From Phymatolithon calcareum (Eukaryota > Rhodophyta > Florideophyceae > Hapalidiales), in the NCBI GenBank assembly GCA_977006965.1, contig OZ345357.1, forward strand, positions 1,860,001-1,924,000: a stretch of 64,000 nt of DNA. The letters run 5' to 3'. Shown here piece by piece: positions 20,700-31,085 of this stretch. Both the position numbers and the translations under genes were made by a program. Within the stretch, counting starts at the first letter, position 1; each line of letters begins with the position of its first letter. The notes below the pieces were generated by a model that saw only the letters and a list, made by a program, of their open reading frames with translations, searched no databases and was not told the DNA's origin.

Positions 20700-22860
20700 T
20701 AGCACGCTCCTGGCGTTTAAATAGGGTGAGCTTTTGGCATAAGTGCACAGTCACAACCATGACTGAGCACTTGCACTAAATTTTCAGTAAGTGTAGCCGT
20801 TTGGCGTGATCAAAAATTTAATATCTCTCTTGGTAAAAATTCGGGTGGTCCTCAGGTCACCACCTCGATCACACCATCTTGATGGTTAAGGTGTCGAAGC
20901 TGGAACCTCTCATTCCCTCTCACGGAACTATGCCGTGTCGGTTACTGACAAATTCAAATAATGTAAATAACGGCGTTTTCATCTCTTGAAGAAATGCACT
21001 GTCAATTCTTCACGTGCATTCGGATAGTTCCAAGATTACGATGTACTCTCATTAAGCAGGTTGCTTTTTGCAGAGCAGGTGGACTGATGAGAGTTCGCCA
21101 ATCTGGGAACAACTTAATATCCATTCAAGATGTCATTGAAGATGAGCACGGAACAACTCCTCCCGCGAAACCTACAATCTCCGACGTGATAAATAGAATA
21201 TATTGTTTTCCTAGTCGCCTTTAGAACAATTTATGAGCCCGTTATTTATTTTCAATCAGTTCAAGAGTGGAGGTGAAGGTGTTACAATATGGAAAACAGC
21301 TCTTACTGAGACCTCGCCAGAACAACCGAAATGTCCTTCAATCCATACTTCCCCGGACTCTTCGGTGTGCAGCTTCGAATCGCCCTAATCGAAGAATAAT
21401 CCCCGTTCAATGCAGATCGCAGTGTGCAAATGTACCGCCAACTGATCGCGGATGTGGCCGCATGCCAATGACCCGCTTGTGGTGTTGCTATTAGGAGGTG
21501 GTAGTAAATTGCTATTCTGTGATGCGGCGATTAGCGTTACGCCAAATAATAATTTAGAACACAATTTTTCCATTGAAAAACTGAACCAGTCAAAACGGCT
21601 TCGAGAAGATGTAAAATGGCGATGGGAAGACTTGAGATCCTTGGTAACATATACGTATGGAGTATCCTTTATCAAGGCCTTCAACAACAGATAATATTGA
21701 CAGTCTCTCGAACTTCAAAAAGCACTCAAAAAAACAGCATGGGCCGCTGTATCAACCCCTACCTTAGGGTAGAAGTTCTCGTTTCCCTGTGAGCAAAGCT
21801 CTTGATTGTTTGTGCAAAATTAATCCACAGGCTTCCGAATTGCGATCGTCATTCAAGAACAACTGGAAAGCAGAAAAATTCTGCTTTTTTCTGGTTTTCG
21901 TCCACGGCCCTCGCCTAGCACACCTGCGGGTAGCGCTCGATCCGGAGAAGAATTATCTTTGCAGCGAAGAAGCACTTGCCATGGAGGCGTTGTGTTCCTC
22001 ATCGTCAACGAGTCTCACAACTTGACACACTCCATGACTGTAAGGCAGTTTTCGCTGAGTTCCCTGAATCATTCAAAACACCATGCCATGTCTGCAGTTG
22101 TCCCTATCTTCCTGGATGAGACGGAGCACATAGAACGCTCTTTTCACTGATTTGAGTCGAACCTGGTCATAATGCTGGTCAAGTCTACGAGAAAGGCACT
22201 GAGAGACCCTTCGATACCTTGCTTGTAGGGACAGTGCGATGAAACACGTATGTGCATTCGGAAGCTGTAGCATGCGCTCTTTGCGCAGCTCTCTTTAGCC
22301 CGGTTTGTCGACGATCTGCTGTAACTTTCATAGGTCTCAAAAAGTTTTGTGAAGTGTTTTACAGTTTCTCAATCAATCCTGAAACGGATGTTTCCGCCGT
22401 CTCAGGGAACAAAAAATTACTGAAAGAGTCTCATTTATCAAATTTATCAAGAAGAACGTTAGGTGCACATATGTGCATTGATTCTACAAATTTTCACCTG
22501 CATAACTGACCACATCGTGCGGCGTGTGGGATAGAGAATAGCACCTGCGCGGAAGGGCGAAGTGCTCCAGCGGTTGTGCTTGGAAGGTAACAGACGGGCA
22601 TGTGGAGCGAGCGGCTGAACATGACCTCGGCGCGGCGCCTTTAATTTTCGTTTCTTGCGATGCGCATCCGGGCGGTGCCCAATAGTGTGAATAATGAGGA
22701 GCTCTGTGTGGGAAGTGGTGCGCACACGCAAAATCAAAACGATGGAAGGAGCGCATCTGTGTAAACAAATCAAGGGCAAAATAAAACATGGGTTTGCGTC
22801 GCCATCCGTAAGTCAACTAAAAATGTACAACTATCATTCCTTCCCTAATGTTCTCAACTT
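20700..22860. other. 2.1-kb region without a supportable gene
   Basis: Reading frames on both strands are under 110 residues, overlap each other and match nothing recognised. No paired terminal repeats were found. It separates the coiled-coil gene from the heme-oxygenase-like gene. Confidence 0.45.
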
Positions 22861-22862
22861 GA

Positions 22863-23690
22863 TCACACATTCGGAGGAATGAGCATGGTAGTGACTGCCC
22901 ACTTAAACGAATCAATCCACACAAAAGCAATCGCACAAAACACAGAAACACCAAGAATCGCACGACAAAGCACCCTCCTTACCGTACTAGAATACTGAGC
23001 CGACGAGCGCACCTCCCCAAATATCGCCGTACTCCCTTCAAATATCTTATGCACCTGGTCCACAACCCGATCTTTCAGCCCTTCATCAAGCGTGAAAGTA
23101 TTTAGCGCCTCATCGTAAGCCTTACGAAAACCAGGTAAGCTATGGATCGTCTCCTTGAAATCCCACACCGCAACGCCATCGTCACCCTTCAGTTCAAACG
23201 CGCGCCGTACCCACGGCATCACCCTTGGCGATGCAGTGACCAATCCCATGTACAGTGCATAACTGTACGCGATAATAAGCACCGGTTCCCTTGCTAATGC
23301 CTGACGCATATCCCGTATAAAATTGTCTGTCGCGGACAAAGTCGGAGGCGGCGAGGCGGAGAAATGGGCAAGATCTCGAGCAAACGCCTTTGCGCGCAGG
23401 AGTTCGCGAAAATAAACGGTATTCAGACGCGGATACACACGTCGTCGCTTCTCGAATTCCTCCTCGAACGCCACGAAGATTGAGTAATACGCCTGCAACA
23501 CAATGACATACACACGCGGAGAAGAGAGGGCTATCGGTACAGTGAGATTGCTGATGGACTGCGTGGCTGATCGCTTTCGGTCCGTGCGACGACGAAGTTC
23601 CTTCGCAAAAGGCTCACGGGCGACGTTTCCCTCCGTCATGTTTTCGAACGGATAAATGTTCTCAGAAAGTACGTCTGACGATGCGAACAC
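22863..23690 (-). CDS. Heme-oxygenase-like protein, tail-anchored, probably non-catalytic
   Basis: The 275-residue protein has the layout of the heme oxygenase family. An N-terminal helix (ELRRRTDRKRSATQSISN, residues 31-48) is followed by a helix resembling LQAYYSIFVAFEEEFEKR (65-82), then EPVLIIAYSYALYMGLVTAS near 135-154, where catalytic members have a histidine-rich segment ending in a GDLSGG-type loop. Residues 239-263 (VLCRAILGVSVFCAIAFVWI and following) form a C-terminal hydrophobic anchor, as in ER-bound animal enzymes. The proximal heme-ligand histidine expected in the first helix is missing (TDRKRSATQ) and the glycine-rich distal loop is replaced by GLVTAS. Family assignment is from motif layout; loss of activity is inference. 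A later start at residue 18 (MTEGNV) is also plausible. Confidence 0.68.
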   Translation of the reverse strand: MFASSDVLSENIYPFENMTEGNVAREPFAKELRRRTDRKRSATQSISNLTVPIALSSPRVYVIVLQAYYSIFVAFEEEFEKRRRVYPRLNTVYFRELLRAKAFARDLAHFSASPPPTLSATDNFIRDMRQALAREPVLIIAYSYALYMGLVTASPRVMPWVRRAFELKGDDGVAVWDFKETIHSLPGFRKAYDEALNTFTLDEGLKDRVVDQVHKIFEGSTAIFGEVRSSAQYSSTVRRVLCRAILGVSVFCAIAFVWIDSFKWAVTTMLIPPNV

Positions 23691-24133
23691 CGCAATCTGA
23701 CGGTGTGCGCTTCCAAGCAGAACCTTCTACCACCAGCGCGGTTGAGCTTCCGGTCGCACGCACTTACAGTCGGGGCAAATTCTGTTGCAACAGTGCAATG
23801 ATAGTAGAAAGTGAGGGCTGGTTGGGTGCCGATAGAAAAAGAAAGTTTACGAATTGATACGCTCTGCACCGGAACTCGCTCTGTTGTCGCAACGCTGCAG
23901 CAATGAGGGGTAGTGTACAACTCTGCGTCGTCCAGGCAGTACCTTCCACAATCGGCAGCGTCGTGGACTGAACGGCGCAGACGGTAGGAGCAGTTAGAGC
24001 AAGGCGTTTGCTGCAGGCATGCCTGCGTGGAAGGATGACGAAGTGCAGCATCAGTGCACCCAGCAAATGAAACATTCACACGCGTCCAAAATTTTATCAT
24101 AAATAGATCTGCTAAGAACTCATTGTTCGGAAC
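23691..24133. promoter_or_regulatory. Spacer between heme-oxygenase-like and YqgF-like genes
   Basis: This 440-bp spacer probably holds the promoter of the minus-strand heme-oxygenase-like gene and the 3' end of the YqgF-like gene. Two cysteine-rich minus-strand frames overlap here but use different frames and look accidental. Confidence 0.3.
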
Positions 24134-24733
24134 TCATGTTTCCCTCGGCAACTTCGCCAAGTCGTCAAGCGCCGCCTGCAAAATCTCCGTGACGGACACG
24201 CGCACCCTCGCCTTGCGATCTGCGCGCAACGTCCCCACCTCAAGTTCGGGAAACATGGCACTTTCAAACCGCCGTCGCTTCCGCGTCTCGCGCCCCTCGC
24301 GCACAACCTCCGTCGCGGCGGCCAGGTCTGCCGCCGCGCGCGCCGCGCGCAGCACCGCGGCCGCCTCGCTATAGTACAGCACGGAGACGGCGTCGGGGAG
24401 GAGATCGGGCGTCTGCAGAAAGTCGCGCACGTACACACTTGGCGGCGCGCCGGGAGGGGAGCCGACGACCAGCGCGCCGATTTGCAGGTCGGTGCCGGCG
24501 CGCTGCAATGCGCTGGCTATTATGCGCGCGTCTGTTGTGGCGCTGGCGGTGCGACGCAGGATTCCTAGCGGCGTTGCGGAGGTTAGGGCGGCGTCGGAGA
24601 TTGCAAATGTCAGGTGCGTTGGCGTCACGTCGAGACCGGCTATGCGCGCGCCCGGCGCTAGGCGGGAGCGTAGGGTGCATAGGGTGCTGCAGATCATCCG
24701 TGATACGGGAGAGGCGGAGGCTGCGGCGGCCAT
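24134..24733 (-). CDS. YqgF/RuvX-type RNase H-fold protein
   Basis: The 199-residue product matches the YqgF family of RNase H-fold nucleases, which in bacteria act in 16S rRNA 5'-end maturation. Visible features are the first acidic motif IAGLDVTPTHLTFAISD near 31-47, TPLGILRR at about 54-61, and the strand-loop IGALVVGSPPGAPP near 85-98. The second and third acidic motifs look altered: YYSEAAAVLRAA stands where DERLT..A is usual, and SVTEILQAALDDL stands at the end. About 30 N-terminal residues before the domain are alanine- and serine-rich, compatible with an organelle leader. It is divergently arranged with the TPM-domain gene, 224 bp apart. Confidence 0.75.
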   Translation of the reverse strand: MAAAASASPVSRMICSTLCTLRSRLAPGARIAGLDVTPTHLTFAISDAALTSATPLGILRRTASATTDARIIASALQRAGTDLQIGALVVGSPPGAPPSVYVRDFLQTPDLLPDAVSVLYYSEAAAVLRAARAAADLAAATEVVREGRETRKRRRFESAMFPELEVGTLRADRKARVRVSVTEILQAALDDLAKLPRET

Positions 24734-24957
24734 TTTGTGGGCGGATTGTGGTAATGGGAGGGTGCAGCCGATGCGGAATCAGTCTGAAGGCGACGGTCGA
24801 CGACAGAGGAGTTGGTGCTCCGATGAATTGATTCTAATTTCGAGTCGACAAAAAAGAGGTCTGTGGACTTGCTTACACTGTCAACAAAATGCCAAGTACC
24901 GACTGTGCTTGATCTGATCTCGCGTGCTTCGGTATAGCTGCGACGTACTTTTGCACC
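24734..24957. promoter_or_regulatory. Putative bidirectional promoter
   Basis: This 224-bp gap separates the start codons of the minus-strand YqgF-like gene and the plus-strand TPM-domain gene. Both genes must be transcribed outward from it. No clear TATA box is seen in either direction. Confidence 0.5.
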
Positions 24958-25896
24958 ATGGGTGACCACGGGCAAGTGCCATGCTTCGTATCTGTGGTTC
25001 CACTCTCCTCCTCGTCTTCATATCTGCGTGTGAAACATGACGCAGTCCGTTCGCCGTTGCGACGAGCGAGATTTCAAGCCCGTACTGGAGCGCCTTCGCA
25101 GGACGCCGCGGTAGGGCGACGCGCAGTCGTGCTTGCTGGCGGAGCGCTGCTTGCCGGACTGGCAACAACCACCACTGCTCCCGCAGAAGCGGCAGATGTT
25201 TTGGTGTCCGACTTGGCGCGCATGTTGAGCCGCGGCACGCGCACGCGATTAGAAAGCGAACTAAAAGCCGTAGAAGCTGCATCCGGCTTACGCGTGCGCG
25301 TCGTGACGCTGGAGGTGGGGGTAGTTCCTGATGCTTCTGTGCGCGCTCTGCTAGCTCTGGATGATCCTCTCAAAGTTGTCATTCTCGTGGACGCACGTGG
25401 CGGAAACTTGCTCAGTGTGCGTGTAGGCAACGGCGTGTATGCTAAGTTACCGCGCTCGTTCTGGATTGAGTTACCAAACAGGTTCGGGAATCAGTTCTAT
25501 GTGTCTGATGTCGGCGTCGACGGCGCGGTTATTGCAGCTGTCGAGGCAGTCCGAACGTGCGCTCAGCCCGGACGTTCGTGTGCTAGAGTGCCCGGCGTTA
25601 GCGAGGACCAGTTGAAAATTTCGGTGGTGTGTTCCGCTATGGCCGGGGTCATTGCTGGTGCCGCGGCGCGCACAGGGGGAAAGACTTTGAATGTTCCATT
25701 CTTGTTATTGTTTAGCCCGATTTGGGCAATGTTTCTCATCAGCTTTGGGCTAGGGCCCGTGCTGTCGCGCTTGGAAGGAGTGGCGCATATGGAGACCGCG
25801 CTTGTTGGTGCGGCGTTTCCGATTGTTGCGGGCGCTATTTGGTGGTGGATTCCGCGCGGTATTGGACCTCCGCCAGATGCGCCGAATAAGGTATAA
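24958..25896 (+). CDS. Thylakoid TPM-domain protein (TLP18.3/Psb32-like)
   Basis: This 312-residue protein has a bipartite plastid leader. A serine- and arginine-rich N-terminus is followed by a twin-arginine lumenal signal (VGRRAVVLAGGALLAGLATT) ending at APAEAADVL near residue 80. The TPM domain follows (LARMLSRGTRTRLESELKAV, GLRVRVVTLE, DPLKVVILVDARGGNLLSVR). The C-terminus has hydrophobic segments near 225-240, 247-268 and 280-299. TPM proteins of this type (TLP18.3, Psb32) support photosystem II repair in the lumen of plants and cyanobacteria. The residues and leader support that assignment, but the number of C-terminal membrane segments is higher than in TLP18.3, which usually has one. 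The start is the first methionine before the leader. Confidence 0.78.
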   Translation: MGDHGQVPCFVSVVPLSSSSSYLRVKHDAVRSPLRRARFQARTGAPSQDAAVGRRAVVLAGGALLAGLATTTTAPAEAADVLVSDLARMLSRGTRTRLESELKAVEAASGLRVRVVTLEVGVVPDASVRALLALDDPLKVVILVDARGGNLLSVRVGNGVYAKLPRSFWIELPNRFGNQFYVSDVGVDGAVIAAVEAVRTCAQPGRSCARVPGVSEDQLKISVVCSAMAGVIAGAAARTGGKTLNVPFLLLFSPIWAMFLISFGLGPVLSRLEGVAHMETALVGAAFPIVAGAIWWWIPRGIGPPPDAPNKV

Positions 25897-26373
25897 ATGG
25901 TTGAGGATATTGGCCGAAGTATTTTTTTAAGTTTATCGAACTCTGAACGGAAAGTTTGTCGGAAGCGTAAGCACGGAGTGAGCTCCAGGAACGAACGAGA
26001 AGCTAAACTAGCAAATTTATTACAAGCACTACAACCCCAACAGATTGAACGGAGAAGAAAGCATGTCCTGAGTGCTCCAATTCCACCACACAAACCTGGT
26101 CAAGTTAATCTCCCAACACTGGTACGAATAGTGTTCCCCCGTTCTTGCACATCAAGGAGATGAACTTCAGAATTTTCAATGCACGATAGCTTTTTCACCG
26201 TTTCCTCATACTGAGCAACCCGTACTTGACAAAGAGCCTTCTGAAACCGCAACCATATTGCTCAAACACACACATCGAGCGAAAAAACGCAGTTGCATCG
26301 CAACGGCAAATGTCCCAGGTACATAATCTTTGAAGGAAAACAAAAAATTCTATTCCATCCCAATGATTACAAA
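25897..26373. other. Convergent 3' spacer
   Basis: This is 477 bp between the tail-to-tail TPM and glutaredoxin genes. It is AT-richer than the genes. A plus-strand frame at 25897-26163 is open but lacks any recognisable feature and probably lies in a 3' untranslated region. Confidence 0.4.
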
Positions 26374-27300
26374 CTAGTTCCCAACATAAGTCGGTGCCTC
26401 AGCCAGAACAGGCTCAATAAGCGCATGAAGCTCTCCCGATTCCGCCATACTCTGCACAATATCACAACCGCCAACAAAGTCGCCATTCACATAAAACTGC
26501 GGAATGGTCGGCCACTGCGCAAACTGCTTAATACCGTCTCTAAGCCCTGGATTTTTCGCCGCATCCAGACAGTCCACAACTTTAAGCTCCGGTCCCGCAA
26601 TCCCTTGCAGGATGCCAAGTGCCAGCCGACTGAAGCCACACATAGGATAATCGCTCCTTCCCTTCATAAACAGCACCAGTCGATTCTGTCTTAAAATGCG
26701 CATAATCTCCGTCTCCGCATCCGCCGCGGTGGAACCCTCAGCGAAGGAGAGGTCAGGGCCGGTGGGAATGGGGATTTCAAACCTCCAAAGGGAATCCTCC
26801 TCAAGATTCCCAGGCGGCGGCTCTTCTGCCGCCGCGTGCGTCATCACCCAATTCTCGGCCAGTTGCGCGAGCGGGGCATCTTCGACATTTGGGACGGTTA
26901 TCATTCGGACTGAGTGCACGCGATTCGAGTCCTTCAGCACCGTACGGTGTGTTTCCAGTGCGTTCAGCACGTTCTGCACTGCGGCAACGTACTGCAGCGA
27001 TCCTTTTGCGTCGTAGACGCCGTATACACCAGGTGCCCCCCAGCGCGCAGGCAGGGCGCCCGACTCGGGGATCGGCTCGAGCGGCAAGCCCTCAACGTTC
27101 GAAACGGCACTGCAGCGCGGGGCACGACGCGCGGAAATTGCCGGTCGACGGCGCGCGAGGAGCGCACGCCCGCTCAGCGGGCAGCCCTGGAAGGCAAGGC
27201 GATCCATTCTAAAGGATGGTCGACCAAGTTTTATTCCTCGCAGTCGCAAGCAAGAGACTCGATCTGCGAGGGGATCTCGTGCCGGAGATACTATTTTCAC
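26374..27300 (-). CDS. Plastid CGFS monothiol glutaredoxin with GIY-YIG-like domain (GRXS16 type)
   Basis: The protein has three parts. An arginine-rich leader typical of plastid targeting runs to about residue 65. A GIY-YIG-like domain follows at about 90-175 (GVYGVYDAKGSLQYVAAVQN, then VLNALETH). A monothiol glutaredoxin domain covers about 193-300. The active site CGFS is at 221-224, with the glutathione-binding WPTIPQ at 263-268 and GGCD at 277-280. In plants this fusion is GRXS16, which couples a nuclease-like domain with iron-sulfur cluster transfer in chloroplasts. Translation probably starts at MDRLAF (residue 32) rather than at the first methionine, since the leader then begins close to the R-rich segment. 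Intronless. Confidence 0.9.
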   Translation of the reverse strand: MKIVSPARDPLADRVSCLRLRGIKLGRPSFRMDRLAFQGCPLSGRALLARRRPAISARRAPRCSAVSNVEGLPLEPIPESGALPARWGAPGVYGVYDAKGSLQYVAAVQNVLNALETHRTVLKDSNRVHSVRMITVPNVEDAPLAQLAENWVMTHAAAEEPPPGNLEEDSLWRFEIPIPTGPDLSFAEGSTAADAETEIMRILRQNRLVLFMKGRSDYPMCGFSRLALGILQGIAGPELKVVDCLDAAKNPGLRDGIKQFAQWPTIPQFYVNGDFVGGCDIVQSMAESGELHALIEPVLAEAPTYVGN

Positions 27301-28690
27301 AAACGCTTGTTATTGGGTGATACGGGAGATGGTACACCAATGGAAATACTGGACGAATGCATTTTTGACAAGTGGCATATTGACCCTCATCAAGTCGTTC
27401 GGCTCTGGATCGATCGCGCGCAATGGTTTTGGAATAGCCAAACCGGGTGGAGTTACCGTCTGCTCCACAGCCGGCGTGACAGTACCCGTGCGTTGGTATA
27501 TGGGAAGAATTACAAGTATTGTCCCATGGTGCCGTAGTCAACTCTCCGTCGATAGGCTGTGAATACGGTGTCCGTCCGCAGTCCGCCGATAACACTCACA
27601 GCAGAGCTCGTCTAGGTTGCTCTAGAGCAACCTAGACGAACTCTGCAGTGAATGTTAACATCTCTTGTCGCCAACTAGGAATATCCACACCCCGAGGAAG
27701 CACGCTATGTGCGGCACATAATGTGCACCACTAGGCTCTTTTCTCGGCAATGACTGTTGGTTTAGGTTTCAGCTTCAGGAAGACCAGGTGGTGGCCGGCA
27801 TCGATGCCGTTCTCGCAATCGCCGATTCGCCGAAACGTACCTCACGAACGATTGACGACATGCATTGGCACAATATGACCCTCGACGAGCACAGTTCTGG
27901 CTCTAGAAGCAGCTTTGATGAGTTCATTTTCGAGCCACTTCTGAGTCGTCGCCCCATGACCTCTAAGATTCGCCCTCTTTGCTCCCGGACTAGGCCGAAC
28001 TTTATACCCCCTGGACTATTTTGACAGTTAGTCGATTTTTTTGATTTTTGAGTGAGCTTTGGCAGAGCCGCTCATTGTCCAAATGCGGGCGAAACACTGT
28101 GCACACATGAAAAATTTGCGACCTTCCTCGACCTGCGAAGAACATTTCTCGATGACGTGTATCATCATCGGGAATCTCTTTTCTGTGCCCGGTGAGCTAG
28201 TTTCTGTAAGATTTGTTGGCTCTATCGGAAAAGATAAGGATAGCGTACTTTGGAAATAATGAAGTCTCCTCAAACTCAAAACACAGGAGTCACTGCCATG
28301 ACCGACAAGCCGTTTCTCTCTTTTGAAAACACAGAATTGTCTACCCAACAAGGTCAGTTCTTGTGCTAGGATTCCATGCTAACAAGCGTACTGGTTCCCA
28401 CCGATGAACGCGTCTACTGCTCTACCTCGAAGAGCCACGCAGGCCTCAGCAATTAATCGAGTTCTTTGGCACATCATCGTTGTACGGCGAAAGCTCCTTG
28501 AGTGAATTGCACTGTGAGAAGTCTTCAAAAAGGCTCACTGCTGTGGTTTCTGGGTCATGTTCGGACGCCCACGTTATGGTTACATGTAATTCTCAATCCC
28601 TGGTTCGCCTTGGCAAAACTTCGAAATACTCCATTTCCGATTGCATTTGCAAAAACAGACAAGATTTCAATACTGGTCATAAGTCGCCCA
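27301..28690. other. 1.4-kb spacer with a long palindrome
   Basis: Apart from the inverted repeat at 27588-27658, no gene is supported. Frames at 27.3-27.6 and 28.0-28.35 kb lack recognisable domains and overlap on both strands. Confidence 0.4.
27588..27658. repeat. Near-perfect palindrome with arms of about 35 bp
   Basis: The central part, 27608-27639, is a perfect 32-bp palindrome centred on ctctagag. The symmetry continues outward through gcagag on both sides with one mismatch, then aacactcac against the complement of gtgaatgtt, giving about 35-bp arms without a loop. No gene lies within 280 bp. It could be a small foldback element or an origin- or replication-associated structure; nothing in the sequence decides between these. 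Confidence 0.85.
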
Positions 28691-28691
28691 A

Positions 28692-29600
28692 TCATCCCAA
28701 ACAAATTATCGTCGAGGTACGAAGGTAGTTCCCATAGCTTGGAGGAGCTAAAGATGGGAGCATGTAGATAAACACGTCATCGGTATCGTCATCGTGACCG
28801 TCATCGTCCTCGATTTCGACAGCCCGGACACGGTTTCGGAAATCGCCAACACTTCTTACCTGGTACCTCACATGTACATCGAAAATGGCGTCAGACCATA
28901 AGTCCAAAATCTCGCTAATACATGAGCTAGAAATCAAAAATGAACTGCTGAGAAACTTGAAACACTTCAGCTGCGGCCCTAGCTTTTGACAAAGACGAAT
29001 AACAAACGCTGAGTGCTCAGTCGTGAATCCCAACGAGGTTACTTGGACGCATTGGTATGCCATGTCATCAATACGGTCCAGTCTGGCCATGCAATTTCGC
29101 GTTTCACCCCAAATTTGGAATCCGCAGACGCGGCACGATGACTTAACTATGCTGGGATGGCAATCAAGGGCCTCCATGGCAATAGTCAGATCCGTCAAGG
29201 TGGGTCCAACAGTCTTCCATACTACGCTAAGAGGGCCACCGACGCGCTTGTACCGCAATTCGAATGATATGAGCCCCGCGCAGTATTTGGCGATGGCGTT
29301 TACATTGCAACTCGCTGGCAATGACCAGTTGGCGCAGGGTTCCACTGCAGTCTTGTAGAAACCCTCGCAAACCTCACATGCCGTAGCTGTCGTCAACATG
29401 TAGCGACTGAAGAGACGTACAGCAGTTCAATTGGGAAAACTGAATAGTGAGCCAGCCATCCAAGGCCGCCGTAAGTTTTTCCAACAGGTCAACAAGTTCG
29501 TTCCTGACGATGCCATAGAGGCTGACTCTTCGATAAATGCCCAACTCGTCCAAATCGACCAACTGATCCAGACAGAGTGCGTACGGGTCGCATATTTCGC
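28692..29600 (-). pseudogene. Decayed leucine-rich, F-box-like gene
   Basis: Two minus-strand frames are colinear. The upstream one (about 29600-29374) includes LDELGIYRRVSLYGIVRNEL and CCTSLQSLHVDDSYGM. The second (29399-28692) continues with ALDCHPSIVKSSCRVCGFQI, LDRIDDMAYQCVQVTSLGFT and LCQKLGPQLKCFKFLSSSFL. The spacing of leucines and the phrase QLKCFKFLS resemble irregular leucine-rich repeats of F-box proteins, but no F-box is present. The frame shift near 29390 and the abrupt start at a repeat-X terminus (29606) suggest a truncated relic. The family assignment is weak. Confidence 0.35.
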
Positions 29601-29605
29601 TTGGC

Positions 29606-29930
29606 TCTAGTGTCTAGTTTACTGAAATTTTCCCTAAATTGAGGGGCACTTTTCCCTCAATTGAGGGTATGAGATTCATACAATATTTTGCAAACGAAAG
29701 CTCTCCAATGTCAAGCTCTTCGACAGCGTTAAGCTTATGGATAACAATAACGCGCTTCGTGAAACAGTCTCAACCAAATGAATGCGACAGATGCATGTTT
29801 CGGCACCATAAAGCTTGCTACATGATGAACATATGGCAGTCATTTTCCTCACTTTGCAAACTTTGCGGTTGATTTGCGCCGCAAAAGTAGTCATGGTATT
29901 CGAATTCTCCCTTTTCTTCTTGGTGGGAAT
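29606..29930 (+). mobile_element. Repeat X, terminal copy
   Basis: The stretch begins with tctagtgtctagtttact (29606-29623), identical to the reverse complement of 36471-36488. Two CTCAATTGAG-type palindromes follow, ccctaaattgagggg near 29629 and the perfect ccctcaattgaggg at 29654-29667. The interior does not clearly match the other X copies. The right boundary is unknown. Confidence 0.5.
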
Positions 29931-30134
29931 GAAGTGGGTTCGAACACGGCTCTCTAACGTAATTGTACGATATGAATTGAATGAATGTTGACGGGTAGTA
30001 CTGGATTTAAATGCAGTATAGATGAATTGCTGGATCAGTACTTCATGTTATCTTTGCTGCATCACGCGCTGCTGACACTCTGGATGACCTTCAGAGCTTA
30101 GAAACGAGTTATCAACCAAGAAAGTTGCCGGAAT

Positions 30135-31070
30135 GTGTTCACACGAAGCGACCATTGGAGCAGTGGGTTCGTCGTAAGAAGAAAGCTAAGAAACGAGATG
30201 ACAGGAAGCCCCATGAATTGCGCTAAATTCTCAGCCCATATCTCAACGACATGCCATAGCACCGAAAAGTGGCAACCCGGACTAAGAAAATTCTCCTGCA
30301 CAGAGGACATGAGGTCAAAAATTGAAGCGGCTATCCGTAAAGCACCAAACGGAAAGGCACCAGGCTTAGACGAGGTGAAGGCTGAAATGCTAAAAGTCGA
30401 TATATCGCTCAACGCCGAAGTGCTTACAGCCTTGTGGGAGGCCTGCGGGAGGTGTGGAGACACGCCTCTGCACTGGCAGAAAGCGCTCCTCGTCCCAATA
30501 CACAAGAAGGGGGCACACGAGGACCCCGGAAACTACCGACCGATTTCCTTGCTGAGCCACGCAAGGAAAATTATTGAGACAGCTATTGATATGAAGCTGC
30601 GCACAATATACTCAAACCACTGGTATCAGCTTGGGTTCCAAAAGGGGAAGAGCACTGAACTTGCCATCCTAAGAGCTACTGAGCTATTAAAAGAGGATCA
30701 GAGATGTGTAGCAGTATTGGACCTTAAGGCTGCCTACGACACAGTACCGAGAGTACACTTGGTGAACAGAATGAGACAAGTACTGCCCAAGGATATCTGC
30801 GCAATGGCCGAGGCGTTCTTGACACCATCCTGGGTAGCAACAATCGGTGATGCGAACAGGAACTGGTTTCTAGTGGACAGGGGGGTCCCAGAAGGGTCCC
30901 CTCTCAGTCCAAGCCTCTACAACATCTTTATGGATGAATTCGCAGAGCGAATGAGCCGGGCATCAAAAACCTGGGCTGAAGTACCGGCTATCCTCTTCGC
31001 AGACGATGTTCTTCTCTCTGCGAAATCACCCACTGCACTGCAAGGACTATTGGATATAGCTACCCAATAG
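30135..31070 (+). pseudogene. LINE K reverse transcriptase, palm part
   Basis: This 311-residue frame includes PNGKAPGLDEVKAEML near 72-87, NYRPISLLSHARKIIE, the palm aspartate in AVLDLKAAYDTVP, PEGSPLSP (where LINE A has PQGSPLSP) and ILFADDVLLS with an intact FADD box. It ends at a stop after LLDIATQ. The next frame begins with MTWNTKQGKSEVF, where LINE A reads on without interruption, so a single nonsense change separates them. The first 40 residues do not fit the family and reflect an upstream frame change. Confidence 0.85.
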
Positions 31071-31085
31071 GCACAAGAGCGAGAG

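Noticed and set aside
23636-24100. Cysteine-rich minus-strand frames upstream of the heme-oxygenase-like gene
   Set aside because: Two overlapping frames with no domain, in what is probably promoter sequence.
29930-29960. tRNA T-arm-like gggttcgaac
   Set aside because: The B box does not continue with the expected CC, and no acceptor stem or A box could be paired around it.
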